Below are positions 11,236 to 23,731 of a stretch of 64,000 bases of DNA, piece by piece; within the stretch, counting starts at the first letter, position 1; each line of letters begins with the position of its first letter. The translations under genes and the position numbers were made by a program. The notes under the pieces are model-generated. The model saw nothing but the letters and a program-made list of their open reading frames with translations. It was not told the origin of the DNA and made no database searches. The stretch is from Eremophila alpestris peregrina (taxonomy: Eukaryota; Chordata; Aves; Passeriformes; Alaudidae): NCBI GenBank assembly GCA_009792885.1, contig WMCF01000015.1:11093403-11157402 (forward strand). Direction: 5' to 3'.

Positions 11236-12546
11236 TATAGCATCATTAAGGTTGAAAAAGACCTCCAATATCATCAAGTTCAACCTTTGATCAAACACCA
11301 CCATGTCAACTAAACAAGAGTGCTAAGTGTCACATCCAGTCATTTCTTGAACACTAGCAAATATGGTGGTCCTACCACCTGCCTGGGTAGCCCGTGTGAA
11401 AGCCTTGCCACCCATTCAGTGCAGAAATTCTTCCAGGTGTCCAACCTGAAGCTATCCTTGTGCAACTTGAGGCCGTGTACGCCCTTTTGTCCTATTGCTG
11501 ATTGCCTGGGAAAAGAGGCCAACTTCCACCTTGCTACAGCTTTCTTTCAAGTAGTTGTAGAGTCATAAGGTCTACCCTGAGCCTCCTTTTCCCCCAGGAT
11601 AAACCACCCCAGCTCCATTGCCCTTCTCTGTCTCTATGTCTTTCTTGTAGTGGGGGGCCTATAAACAATCAGAGGACTTGAGTGCCACTTGAGTGCCTCA
11701 CCAGTGCTGAGTACAGTGGGACAATCACTGCCCTGGTCCTGTTGGCCTCACCATTGCCGACACAGGCCAGGATGCCATTGGCCTTCTTGACCACACGCTG
11801 GATCACGTTCAGCTGCTGTCAACCAGCACTCCCAGGTTCTTTTCTACTGGGCAGCTTTCCAGCCTCTCTGCCCCCAGCTTGTTGTGCTGCAAGACGTTGT
11901 TGTTTGTTACCCAAGTGCAGGACCCACCAGCTGGCCTTGTTGAACCTCTTACAATTGATCCAGCCTGTCCAGATTCTTCTGCAGAAACTTCCTGACCTCC
12001 AGCAGATCAACACTACTGTTCATCTTGATGTCATCTGCAAACTGACTGAGGGTGACTTAATCCCCTCATCCAGATCATTAGTAAGGGACAGGACTGGTTC
12101 CAGTGCTCAGCCCTGGAGAGCACTGCTAGCAACTGTCTGCCAACTGGATTTAGTTCCTTTCTCCACCACTCTCTGGGCCTGGCCATCCAGGCAGTGTTTC
12201 ACCCAGCAAAGAGTGCACCCTCTATAAGCCATGGCCTGGCAGCCTCTCCAGGAGAATGGTGTAGGAGACAGTGTTGAAGGTTTTACTGAGGTTTATGTAG
12301 ACTACATCCACAGCCTTTCATCAGTCATGGAAGGAGATCAGGTTGGTCAAGCAGGACCTGCCTTTCCTAAACGTGTTGGCTGGGCGTGATCCCCTGGTTG
12401 TCTGCACATGCAGTGTGATGGCACTCAGGATAATCTGTTGTATAACCTATATTCCCCAGCACTGAGGTCAGGCTGCCAGGCCTGCAGTTTACAGGACCCT
12501 CCTTCCCTCTCTGCTGGTAGATGGGCGAAATTGGTCATAATTTGCA
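11236..12546 (-). mobile_element. CR1 LINE fragment, 1.3 kb (minus orientation)
   Basis: The 3' end lies at the left (reverse complement of a CR1 terminus, AAGGTTGAAAAAGACCTCCA at about 11248-11267). From there the element runs back through the ORF2 C-terminal region into the reverse transcriptase, stopping near 12546. Segments such as CAGATCAACACT, GTCATCTGCAAA and GTAGATGGGCG match the CR1 consensus as I know it. The 3' tail repeats are degraded. The element is GC-richer than the surrounding intron and is truncated at its 5' end. Confidence 0.93.
11340..12540 (-). pseudogene. Broken CR1 ORF2 remnant (reverse transcriptase and C-terminal region)
   Basis: The minus strand encodes the C-terminal part of a non-LTR retrotransposon ORF2. 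The catalytic motif FADD is readable at 12030-12041. The tail of the form FRLDTWKNFCTEWVAR...VFKK lies at 11340-11460. The frame is interrupted: a TGA at 12107-12109 falls in the conserved PQGS motif, and the pieces lie in different frames. It is therefore inactive. The 181-codon plus-strand open frame at 11682-12227 is the antisense shadow of this element. Confidence 0.85.
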
Positions 12547-15500
12547 CTGTTTGGTTCTTAAGCTGAGATCTCCAGGCTTTCTTTTACAGACATCTACAAT
12601 CGCACTGGAAGGTAGAATCAAAGCACTAAACACATAAAGTGCTTTATAATGTTATTTACTCTGGGAAATCAGGTATTAAGCATTTTTAACTGACCTCCAA
12701 AATTAATCTATGTACTTATTCTCTTGCAGAGGTCTCATAAAGAGATGCACCGTTTAGGGTGTTTAGGCTCCTTGTAGTGGATAGAGAGAGGTACATACCC
12801 ATCCTACTCAGGAATTAGCCTAAATAAATTGGTAATAGTCAATGCTATTCATGCTTCCAATTTAAAGTGCTTGAGGATGAGAGACCTGGTAAGGGTTGTT
12901 CATGTTTTAGTTCTCTGTCTCTGTGTCTAATGAAGTTAATAAAACAGGATGCAGCACACTCAATACTGCAGATGAAACAATAGCTTGAATAGCTGCTCTT
13001 TAAGTTCATATTCTGTCCTAGGCAATGAATGATACAAGTGCTTCTGAGTGGCAAAAAACTGTAATTCTCTTACACGCACACACACAAAAGCTACATTAAA
13101 TTTGGGTGGCTAACTTTTAATGCTTCCAAATTCTAGTATTTTGATCTACTTGTCTCTTTTCCTTTACTATAGAGTATGCTTGTGTAATTTGTGTTGTACT
13201 GATAGTGCAATAATAATATTTTTTATCTACTCATGCTTTATTTAACTAGCTGGATTAAAATTAAATAGATCAGTAGTGTGGCTTTAAGTTATGCAGCCTT
13301 CCTGGAAGGCAAGGTGAGTTCTTAATTTCAGCATAAAGAGTAAACCAGGATTGATGTTTGAGTAGCTGCAAACTCCGTTTTGGCCATTCAACACAGAAAA
13401 AAAAGTGCTTTGCTATCAGGTAATACCCAGTTTTATAATTGTACTGTAGATGGTAGTCTTCCCCTTTCTCTAAGAAATATAAAATCATTTTAATTCTGTG
13501 TGATCCATCATCAGGCAACTACTCAAAAAAGTAACATTCTTAAATGCTCTCAAATGTCCAGTAGCAAAAATAAATGAAGGGCAGAGTGCATTAAGGAATT
13601 TCCAGTTGTGTCTCACAGGGCAGAGAAAACTGCTGTGAGAGAGCTCCTGGGACAGCTCCTACTCTTGCTGCCTTTAGCAATAGCTTCCTGACTAATCAGT
13701 CTCTGAGCTTACCCCAGTGCTTTAAGTCTGTTCTTTCTCTGTTGCCAGCTGCTGACTGAAAACAGGACACAGCCAATTACTCTCTGCTGAGCTTACCCAG
13801 TCTCTGTTTATCCACCTAACAGCAGTTGCTCTGAGATCATTTTATTGAAAACTTGTTATGCAGTGAGACCTACTATTATAAAATCTTGTATTTGTTTCAG
13901 TGAGGTCAAAAATACAGGCATCTTACAATCTAAGATTTGATTATATTATTTGGAATAGTTGCTTCCTATGGGACAGAAAACAGCATGCTGAAGTGGAATT
14001 AATTCCTTCCTTTCCCACATTCCAATGCCTGTCAAATAAAAAAAGGGCTATCTTTAATATTAGAAGATAAAAAATAAACTGTTAATGACTTTTTAATTGC
14101 AGATACTACTGGCTATATCCTTATTTCTTGGTTTGGGTTCTGATCTTCCTTTGTGTATCTTTTTTCTTCCTTTCTATTCACATCAGAAACCATATGAATG
14201 ATACCTAATGATACTTTTTCTTGTCCCCAGCCACATCTTGTAGCATCCTTATTCTAACTCATCTTTCTTACTCATTTATCAGTCCTATAGCACATTAGCA
14301 CGTTCAACAGAACCACTTTACTCTAGTGTATAAAACATTTTACTCCTATTTCAGTCTGTAACTACAGATTTAGCCTAATAAAATAGGCATTTTTGACCTG
14401 TGCCAATAAACTATAAAATGTACTGTGGTCTGAAAATGAGAATATTGCTTATTATAGAAGTCTTTTACATTCACATTAGTAATAAAGCTCTGGTGAAATT
14501 GTGCGTGTTGAAGGAACTAAGCAACCAGAAAGTCTGCAAAGGATCTCCAGCTGATGTTTTGTGGGAAAGCTGTAGTAATACAAAATATACTTTTATTATT
14601 TTTCTAGTAACTAAAAGTAAGAGATGCATTAAAAAAAAATATGTCCTAACTACTTAAAGCCAAATGAGAGCCAGGTCAGCAATAACTTAATGTTCTGTCC
14701 AGAAGTCATAAAATATTTTTAAATTAAATAACCCTACAGTTTACATCCTTTTAAAGATCTGAGGAAAAGGTGGTGGGGTGGGATTCAAACACTGTACGCT
14801 TACACCTCCTATGCAAAACTGGGTGTCACTCAGAATCTGGTTTTGCTCAGATATTGCTACAAGATGCACTTTAAGATCTGCTAGCTCTGGGGTTTTCTTC
14901 ATCTGTACCTCTGCAGTGCCAGTGCATTGAGGAGTTGCAGGTTTTTTTGTCTTATACTTAGTACTTCTTTGCTTTAATTTAGCCCATTTGAAAAATGTCA
15001 CCAAACAAATGGGTCTTGCTTCTTATTTTTAGTTTAAAAATCTTTATGCCTTTAGCCTGCACTGACATACTTAAAGTTATTTCGATGTTTGCATTGCAAG
15101 TTTACAAGTGATAAGAAAACTTGCTTGGTCAAGAACACTTTTTAACAAAAGTACTAACTGTATTTCATATGGAAATAAAGTTTGATTAAAATTAATCTAC
15201 CAGGGCTGGATTTTTCAAAGCTAAACTAAACAAGTTAGGGAGGACAACAGAAAAATAAGAGAAATGGGAAAGCTTTTCTTAAGCTGCCAGTGTATATGCT
15301 AGTAAAGAGTGCACTCCACTGCCTTACATTCTTGACTTCAGTTGCAGATTTCAGCCTTAATTTTTTTTTTTATAGTTACTAATGTAGAATTTGCTTTACA
15401 TCAATTGTCCACGTAAAATTGTCCATCTAAAACTAAGTTGAGTGCAATAAACTTTTATAATCTGTTAGTTTTCTTGGAATATGGTGAGCAAGCTAGTGGA

Positions 15501-17639
15501 GAAGTCTACTTCAAGGTGCTTTGTATTTGGAAAACAGTGCTGCAGGCATTGCTGTCCTAAACTAGATTTTTAGATTTTGGAGCTAGTGATATGCTTTGTA
15601 TACTTACACGAGGTATACTGATGAGAAAAATATATTGCCCTTGAAGTGTTTTCTTCTGATGTAGCACAGTGCTTCTCTGCAGTCTTAAATTCTGCTGCAT
15701 GTCTTTAGGACAAAAAGAGCTTTGTAGTTTTCACACTGCATAATACTAAAAGTATCATAATTGGTATTTCAATATTTTTTAACATGTTCATATTTGGTGT
15801 ATCACAGACATTAAATTTGAGCTTTGAGCTTATGCCATTTTCAGTACATATTGAAATGCTTCCTATGTTTGATGAAAGTAACATACTTCAACATATGTTT
15901 TACCTGTTGAAGAGTTGCTTTGAGGTATATGAGCAGTGGTGGATTTGATGTTTAGTTCTTAAACTTGCATAGAAGTGAGTATGTGGAAGTGAAAAAATTC
16001 ACCCAAGAAAGCTGAAATATCTTTCAATGTACTCAGTAAATCAGTCCAGGATTATTAAGTCAGCCTAAGAATAGAACTTCTATCAGCTAAACTTTCCTCT
16101 GGGATTTATGATTGGAGTGCATATAATAACTCATTACTGATCAATGCACGAGAGATGCTCTGTTGTAATATGTATTCATGGGAAGTATCTGTACTCCTTT
16201 TCCATTTTACATTTTTGTAAATAAAATCCCATTAATTATTAACAAAAAATTGAGTCAACCTTGAAACTCCCTGGATCATGGTGCATCAATCAAACAGAAG
16301 CAGTGATTTTTCTGGGGTTTTTTTTTTTTTTTCAAAACAGGTTTCCAATTAATAGTACTTATTTCTTCGTTTTTGGAAAATTACATTTTCAGCAGTTAAG
16401 GAAACAAGAAATACTGCCATCTAACTGATATTATTTGTTGAACTAAATTAATCCTTAAAGCAAGTTAATAAGACTATCATCCAAAGCAACAACAAGATAA
16501 TATAAAAATTACCCAAGTGCCACTACAGACACTTTTGATTTAAAAATTTCATAGTTTTTCACCACAATTGGAATTTACCTAATAGTTTAATTTCTAATAC
16601 AGTAGAAATAATTACAACTAGAATGTGGGGCAGAGGTCTATTAGTTTAAAGAAAAAGTGTTTATAGATTTTCCTTGTTAATTTTTAGAAATTGTTTGATT
16701 TGTGCTCATTCTTTTGATACTTTTGAAAATGAAGAGAAATATAGAAATAAATTATTTCACACAAACAGTGGTGCTAGAAATGAGACTGTGTTTTACCTTC
16801 TGAGTCACTTTTTAAAATGTACTCTGATAACAGTCATTCTCTCAGTGTTAAAAAAGAGAGAAAACAAACCACTTACTTTGCAGAAAGAAATCAGTGAAGT
16901 ATCTACATTTTTTACTTTTTCCCTACATACAGGGTGCTATCAAAAATGTAGCAGCTGACATCATAGTCAGTCTGATTCTTGGAGTCTTGAAGTATACTAA
17001 TTTCTTGGGATGGGTTTTTGATTACTAGCCAGTTCAGTGGCCCAGCTGTTAGCATGAGTCACCTGAAGGATTGTTTGTAGCCATTATTCTGGGTGGAATT
17101 TGAATTTGATTAAGTCATAAGCATTACCAAAAAAAAAAAAAACCAAAAAACAAGTCTAGAGTGTTTTTCAAAGGTTTAACAACTCACAGCAGCTTCCTGA
17201 CTTAAATGTGTAGCCCAACAGGAAAAAGCAGCTTGAAGTTTGCTGTTTTGTTTGGGATAAAAGTTTTGAAGAGTGCTTCTGAAACACCTTATTTACATGT
17301 TTTGTTTTCTGATACAGTATTTCCGGTTAATTCAGATTCAGCTCAAATTAACAACTCTGTGTGCTTTTGGATAATTAAATTACTGTTTCCTCTTATCTTG
17401 GCTCACCATGCAGACTACTGCCCACCCCTATAGCTGCTTTTACTCCATTGCTATAGCAGCTTCGTTATTTAGGGATAAATCTTTTCTTTTCCCCATCAGT
17501 TGTTGTGAAAGAAATGTAAGCCACCTGTGAAAAAAATTTGCATATTTGGACTGACTTCTTGTGTTTGCTTGTCTGGCTGCATTCCAGGTGTTTTTATGTC
17601 TGTGTAAGGGAAGGAACAAATAAAGGTATTTCAGCTGTT
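12547..17639. other. Intron segment, no gene recognised
   Basis: No exon or clear interspersed repeat is visible. It contains a short CA-rich stretch (about 13073-13087), a T-run at 16318-16332 and an A-run at 17129-17142. Two related blocks around GAGCTTACCCCAGT (about 13705) and GAGCTTACCCAGT (about 13789) look like a diverged local duplication. An octamer ATTTGCAT (17536-17543) and an E-box CACCTG (17522-17527) precede the GC-richer islet. Confidence 0.5.
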
Positions 17640-18020
17640 CCCAGTTATTAAAATTGACCTGGATGTACCACGGACTGGGAGGAAGGGGAACGGAAAGATG
17701 AAGAAACCAAGTTCTTATGAATCAAAGTGACAAATGAAGGGGGAGGGATGTGAAAGCAGTTGAAGGGGTGCATGAGCCCAAGCCTGCCGTGTTGGGAGCA
17801 TCAGCCACCACATCGTCCAGGCAACCCAGGTTGCCATGGTGATGGCAGCAGCGACCGAGGGATGAGTACAGCTCCCAGTGCCCGGGACTGCAGATGCCAG
17901 ATGGGTGTTAGAGACTCCCCCAGCCTTGTTCTGGCAAAACGCCTTGGTTCCCAGCTGAAGGGAGGACCAAACGAAGCTGCTGCTGGGTTTACAAAGCTGT
18001 TGCACATTCAGCAAAACTTT
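17640..18020. promoter_or_regulatory. GC-richer islet with clustered CpGs, possible regulatory element
   Basis: Within a CpG-poor, AT-rich intron this stretch is visibly GC-richer, with about nine CpG dinucleotides in roughly 330 bases. It contains a perfect inverted repeat GGCAACC-ca-GGTTGCC (17820-17835), followed by ATGGTGATGGC, which resembles an RFX X-box. Overlapping open frames exist on both strands, but none starts in a convincing context or shows a domain. It could be an enhancer, an alternative promoter or an unrecognised repeat. Function is inferred from composition alone. Confidence 0.3.
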
Positions 18021-18126
18021 ACAGTCATGGGTGTTTCTTGCTGGCAGTTGGTGAAGAGAAGTAGGGCTTAGAAGCTAGGTATGGAAAACACTCACTGGTT
18101 CTACTCCAAGGAAACTTGCCATGATG

Positions 18127-18152
18127 TATTTATTTATTTATTTATTTATTTA
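18127..18152 (+). repeat. (TATT)n microsatellite
   Basis: About six and a half perfect TATT units. Confidence 0.93.
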
Positions 18153-18700
18153 GGAATACAAGTGACTACTAATAGCACAGGCGCTCTAATTGCCTCCCAG
18201 GAAAACAGCATAAAACTGGTATTGTCCCTCTTATTTGTTGTCAAGAGGTCATTGCATAACAATGCACTACGATAGAAGTAGCACAATTCATTTTTCCTGC
18301 ATAAGTGTGTATTATCTGTAGTTTCAAATGTGAGTTGTACTTACCTCTAAATGGGGATTTTAAGCCATGTGTCTTTACATATCAGAAAAGAATCCTTTAA
18401 ATAGCCAATTACCTTCAATCTTAAAAATTTCATCAGAGAAAGACATCATGTGTGTCTGTTTCTGGAAGGTTAAAATTGCTCACAGTTAAAACAGTATTTT
18501 TAGATGACCAAGATTTGTATTACCATTGTACCATATCAAGTAGCTTAAAAGGCAGAATTATTGTTTTTCTGCTTTTTTTTTCCTGTCTGTGCACATATAC
18601 CTATTTATAACATCCAATCCTATCACTTGGTTATTTCCTTCAACTCCAGGAAAACATTTGAAACTGACTGTTAAGTGGGGGTTTTGTTTGGCTTAGGTTT

Positions 18701-18723
18701 GGGAATTTGGGGGGAGGGGTGGG
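18701..18723 (+). other. Putative G-quadruplex motif
   Basis: Four G-runs with short loops (GGG-aattt-GGGGGG-a-GGGG-t-GGG) meet the usual G3+N1-7 pattern, inside a longer G/T-rich strand. On the transcribed strand sense it would be present in DIAPH3 pre-mRNA. Confidence 0.55.
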
Positions 18724-20484
18724 TTTTGCTTGGTTGGTTGGGATTTTTCAGGGTTTTTATATGGTGGGGAGGAAGGGGGAGTATTGTTGTTCAAGTTGTA
18801 ATGTGATACCCAGAAAGATTTAGTAGAAATCCTAGGCTGAAAATAAATGTGGTAACTCTTCTGTAAGTGAGTCTGTCACTGAACAGCAGGCTGACTGCCA
18901 TCAAGAAACACTTCTGACACAGTAGATGTATTTTGGGAAAGGGGGGGAGTAATGGAAAGGGTTATTTGATGTGGAGTCTGAGAACATATTGCCTGAGAGA
19001 AATGTCTGGGGCAGAGCTGTGATACCTACTCTTTTTTTTTTTTTTCTTTCTGTTGCTAAGACAAAGAGAAAAAAAAATTTACCCCAAATTTATGTTTTCC
19101 TGCATTGTATTGAAAACTGAAGTTTCTTTCCATTTGGCATGAAATATTTGCTTTTCTGAGAGAAAGAAAGAAAAGCAATTGAGAAGGAAGGAGGAGATGG
19201 ATGTTACTGCCTTTGCTCAACGCCCAGATTACTTCATCATTTAGCCAGGAGATGAGAACACAGATTCAGTTTTGTTCCTTTGTGTGAGAATGTTTGTGAA
19301 TTTTCTAGAAATAAACAAGTCACCTACTCACCAAGCTTAGCTGCTCTTTCCCAATTGCTGCATGCTCTGAATATCTATGAGTAGTGGAACAGTCCCAATG
19401 GATTCAGTCTAACTTAAGTCTCACTGAGAAATGGGTTTGACAGAGTTAATCAAGACATCCAGACACTGCATTGGATCATCAGCTTACTTTTTAGGTGAAG
19501 TTGCAAGGTTTATGGCCTCAGTTACTACAGTTTAGATAACCCTTAGGTCAGGGTATAAAAATCTAAGAAGATACAGATTGATCTGTGCGCCTTTTGTGTG
19601 AGGTGCAGGATTTTCTCTGTGGATGATGTGCTAGTAGAATCAAAAGAAAACATGCCTGCAGCCTTTCTTTTCACGTCTTTTATACAACCCTTCTTTTTGT
19701 AATAACCTGTGAAAACATGCCACAATAAGTGACAATTTTTTTTATCTGCCTTTGGAGAAACAGGATCCCAAGACACCTTCCCTGAATACCTTGGGAATAA
19801 AAGCTGCGGTGTTTGGCATAGTTCTCAAGATCATAGGACCAATACTATTTCTTCATGGTGGTTTTTTTTTTTCCCCATTTTCTTTCTTTTCTTTTGGAGG
19901 TTCACATTTTGCAACTGGATTAAAATTACCACAGTGACTTCTGAAAAAAGTTGCTGTTCTAATTTCACTTCATATTTTTCCAGATCATCTCCCCCACTGC
20001 CCTTTTCTGGGGGCCTTCACAGGAGAAATTGTTTTAAAAGGATGATGAATCAATTTAGGCAAAAGCAAGATAAATTCTCCTACACTTTCAGGGAAATGTC
20101 TCTTGTATTTTTCTGTCAAATGATCATCAATTTGTATTAAGGTCTGGTGTGCAAGTACTAACCAGTCATTTCCTGGATATTTTATCTATTTCTATTTTTT
20201 TTCATTTTTTTTTCCCATTAGTTATGGCTAAGATAAGCATTGAAGAGCACAGTATATGTTTGTCATGTCCCTACCATATTTTCCTACACTAACAGAAGGA
20301 TATAAAATAGCATTTAGGTTTCATCCCAAATGAACATGTCCTTTCTGGTCTGTACATTTTATTAGAACATGAATTCATTCTTGGGTTTTACACTGCTATT
20401 GTTAGCACCTTCCATCGCCTCAACAAACCACCCATTTCTCTCAATGCATTCCTAGGGTTTGGTACATCTATCATAGTGACACAT

Positions 20485-20545
20485 TAAAAACAAACAAACA
20501 AATAAAAACCCCAAAACAACAACAACAACAAAACCCAACAACAGA
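20485..20545 (+). repeat. A-rich (AAAC/AAC)n low-complexity tract
   Basis: Runs of caaacaaacaaa followed by five aac units form a degenerate simple repeat. Confidence 0.8.
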
Positions 20546-23500
20546 AACCTCCTACTCTTTTGGACTTGCTGCATGTTAAAGACTGAACTAATTGGTTGGC
20601 AATGGTGAGATAACATTGTAGACATAAGTGTTCATTGGATAGCAGGTGACATTTTTTGACTTTCCGTAATGTAGGAGAGAAGCGTCTTGTTTAATTCACC
20701 TGTGGCTTTCTAGATTTGTGTGTCATTTCTTCCTTTAAAACCAGCAGGTTCTTTGACACCTTGGTCATCTTGTTGAAAACAAAGTATCCAAGAGGGCTGT
20801 TGGTAGATATAATTTTCCCTAAGTATTCATGGAAGGAAAACCCAGAAAGGAAATTCTGTGGAAACTAGTTGTAATCTCATAACCTTGCAATAACTACAAA
20901 TGGAAGATCCCAAAATATATTCAGTCAAAACAAATCGGAAAAAAAAATGTGGCAGAGCATTCACAGGAACATCAGAAAGGGAGTTTGAGCCAGCTAATTT
21001 GTGCGGCTTTGGTTGGTGTGGGTGTTGTTGGTTTGTTGTTTTAGTACAACTGGATGTCCCAAAAACAGCCAGGAATCTGCAGTCCTCTCAGTCTGAGGGG
21101 CTTTTCATGTTCTTTCATTAATCCTTTACACTTTAGCTTAGGGAATCCTGGGAGTGTCTTGTGATAGTGTGAGGTTTTTTTACAGAGGGAAAAGTGGAAT
21201 TATAGGTTGATCAATTAATATTCTCCCCAAGAGAAGTACATATTTTAGTGTTCTGTTCTGTAAGACTTAGGTGCTAATGGAACTACTTTCTCTGATTTAA
21301 GTACATAATATTAATACTATGGATCAGAAATAGATTTTCTAAGTGATTTAAATAAGGATTTATTTTAGTCAATGCAAGTATTACCAATTCAAATAATAAC
21401 ACTGCTATAAAGTTCCACTACAGAAGTATCATTGTTATCTGAAGTGGAAATTTAACATGTTTTTCATCCCAAAACAGAGATATAAACCATTAAAACAGCA
21501 TTCCCCTGCAGAAACATCTGAACAGTGGTTTGCTGGAAAACTGAGTGTGACAGACCTTTATTTCCTAAGCATACACTGTAACCTGGTACATGCCATGGTT
21601 TAGAGCTTCACACACACCACAGAGCCAAACCATTCACCAAGTGCTTTAAGCAAAGGAAGACTGCAGTTCATTTAGTGATTCAGTTCTTTTCAGATCAGTC
21701 TTAAAATCTTAGATGTGAAGCAGATCCATGTGTTAAGATGTGTAGCATCTCTGTTACCACACAATTCATTGTGCCACTTAGTATATCAGTGAATTCTGTA
21801 ATATGATACAAACTTATATTTGTAACTACTGATGTTTTAAAATATTAAAATAATTTTGAAATATTATAATTATTCTTCTTCATCTTTGTAGAACATTGAA
21901 GATTTTCTTTTTTTAGTATTAACATCCCAGCTGGGCATGGTAGGAAGAATACAGAGTTTATCTATTACCTTGTGCTTGGAAAGTTTGAGTTTTATTTAAA
22001 TAATTCACTGTTCAACTTTCAGGTATAATTATTGTAATGCCATAATAATGGGTCAAAAGAGCAATTTGTTTTGGGATCAGATGACAGTATTACCTAATAA
22101 AGGGAAAATTCCCAGTAAAGCTAGGTGTCAATAAATTGTTGATTACAGAACATGATTCTCTTGGTTCCTCCTCCCCTCTTTAAAAATGATTGTCACTTTA
22201 TATTTTCTAAGTGTTGCTCTGGTGCCAGTGTATAGGAGATTCTAAACGAAACCAGTTTTATACATTAACCTTCCTGAATAGTTTAGGCGTTAAAAATTAT
22301 AACAGTAAAGTGAAACCAGATGGACTGAGTAGAGTTGACAGCACCTTTCTGAGTGATGAAATTGCTATTGATTTATGACAAATGCCAGTAAAAGCAGGCA
22401 GGGACTGTTTTGTTGCTGTCAGATGAGAACTGAAAGTAGGCAGGTTTTGTTATCAATCATTTGTTGTCGGTGTAAGACAGTGGCAGGCTGCTATAATTGA
22501 TTTGATAGCTCTGTCTGACTTGAGCTCCAGTGGCTACCACAGATCGTGGCAATGCAGCAGTGCAGAGAATTGACGTGAAAAAGAAGTGACATGACTCCTC
22601 AGAGGCCAAGCTGTATGATTTAAAGGTGTATGTTTTTCAAAACATTTTATAAATCAGAATTTTCAGACTTAGAGGCAATTTATTGGTAGGATGCAGTTTT
22701 GAGGTTGGTCTGGAAATGGGCTTATTTTATATTGTGGCATTTAATTTAATAGATGTTTTATGACCTAAAAAGATTTGCATGGGTAAAGAGACTTCTTTTT
22801 TTTTTTTTGTTATCTCTTTGCCTTGAAGAACAGCTTACATGATTTCATTCAGTTTGGTCTTTTGATGACACTTTCCTTCTGATATAGTATCAGTTATGCC
22901 TAATGTGATTGTAGAGTATCACTATGACACTTTGATCCTCTGTAATAGGCTGGATTTTGTGTTTTAAAGAAATTAAATAATGATGGCTACTGAAGACCTA
23001 ATTGGACTATTGAATAAAACTTTGGGGACTTAATTCTGAGGTAACCCCAAATTAATCTGTAATGTAATTTCCAGAAAACCTTACTTATTTCTCTGAGAAT
23101 TTTTGATTTCAGAACAGTTTCGAGTTTAGTTCCAGCTGAGTTAATTAACAAACGCAGATTGTCTTCTTTGCTATTTCTTGCAAGGGTAAGGATTATAGAA
23201 TTAGAAAACACAGAGCAGAGAATTATCTGAAGAAAAATGAAGTCATAGATACATTCTGCCTCTTCTTTATTTTAAGTATTAATTATACCAATTAGATACA
23301 AACGTTATTCCCAAAAAAAACTCTGTAATGATACTTATGTATATGAGAACTTGGGAGATAAGAAAGCATCATATACTTTATATAAACAGAGGATTCATGA
23401 GCTGGGGAGGACTTGGACAGTTAAGTAAGTGTAAAGATCAAGCTTGTTTTTGATTCCACTGCTGCACATCTGTACATAAAGTCAGTAATTCTCTGTCTGG

Positions 23501-23714
23501 ATCAAGGAAATTATTTTTGCGAATAAAAAGTGACATATTGATGCTCTCCACCAGTGTTCAAAAATAATTAATTCAACTAGAGTTTATGTAGAACAGGGCT
23601 GCTAGGTTAATACAGACAAATAGACTATTTAAAAGTAAGTGATTAAAACTTAAAAAGCGTGGCTTGTTTAGTCTAATAAAAAGAAGACAAGAAGAAAGTG
23701 TACGTGTACACAGA

Positions 23715-23731
23715 TGTGTATGTGTGTGTGT
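23715..23731 (+). repeat. (TG)n short microsatellite
   Basis: About eight TG units with one interruption, followed by a short acacac stretch that could pair with it. Confidence 0.7.

Noticed and set aside
11682..12227. 181-codon plus-strand open frame
   Set aside because: It is the antisense of the CR1 ORF2 remnant, so its length comes from the GC-richer element and not from coding selection.
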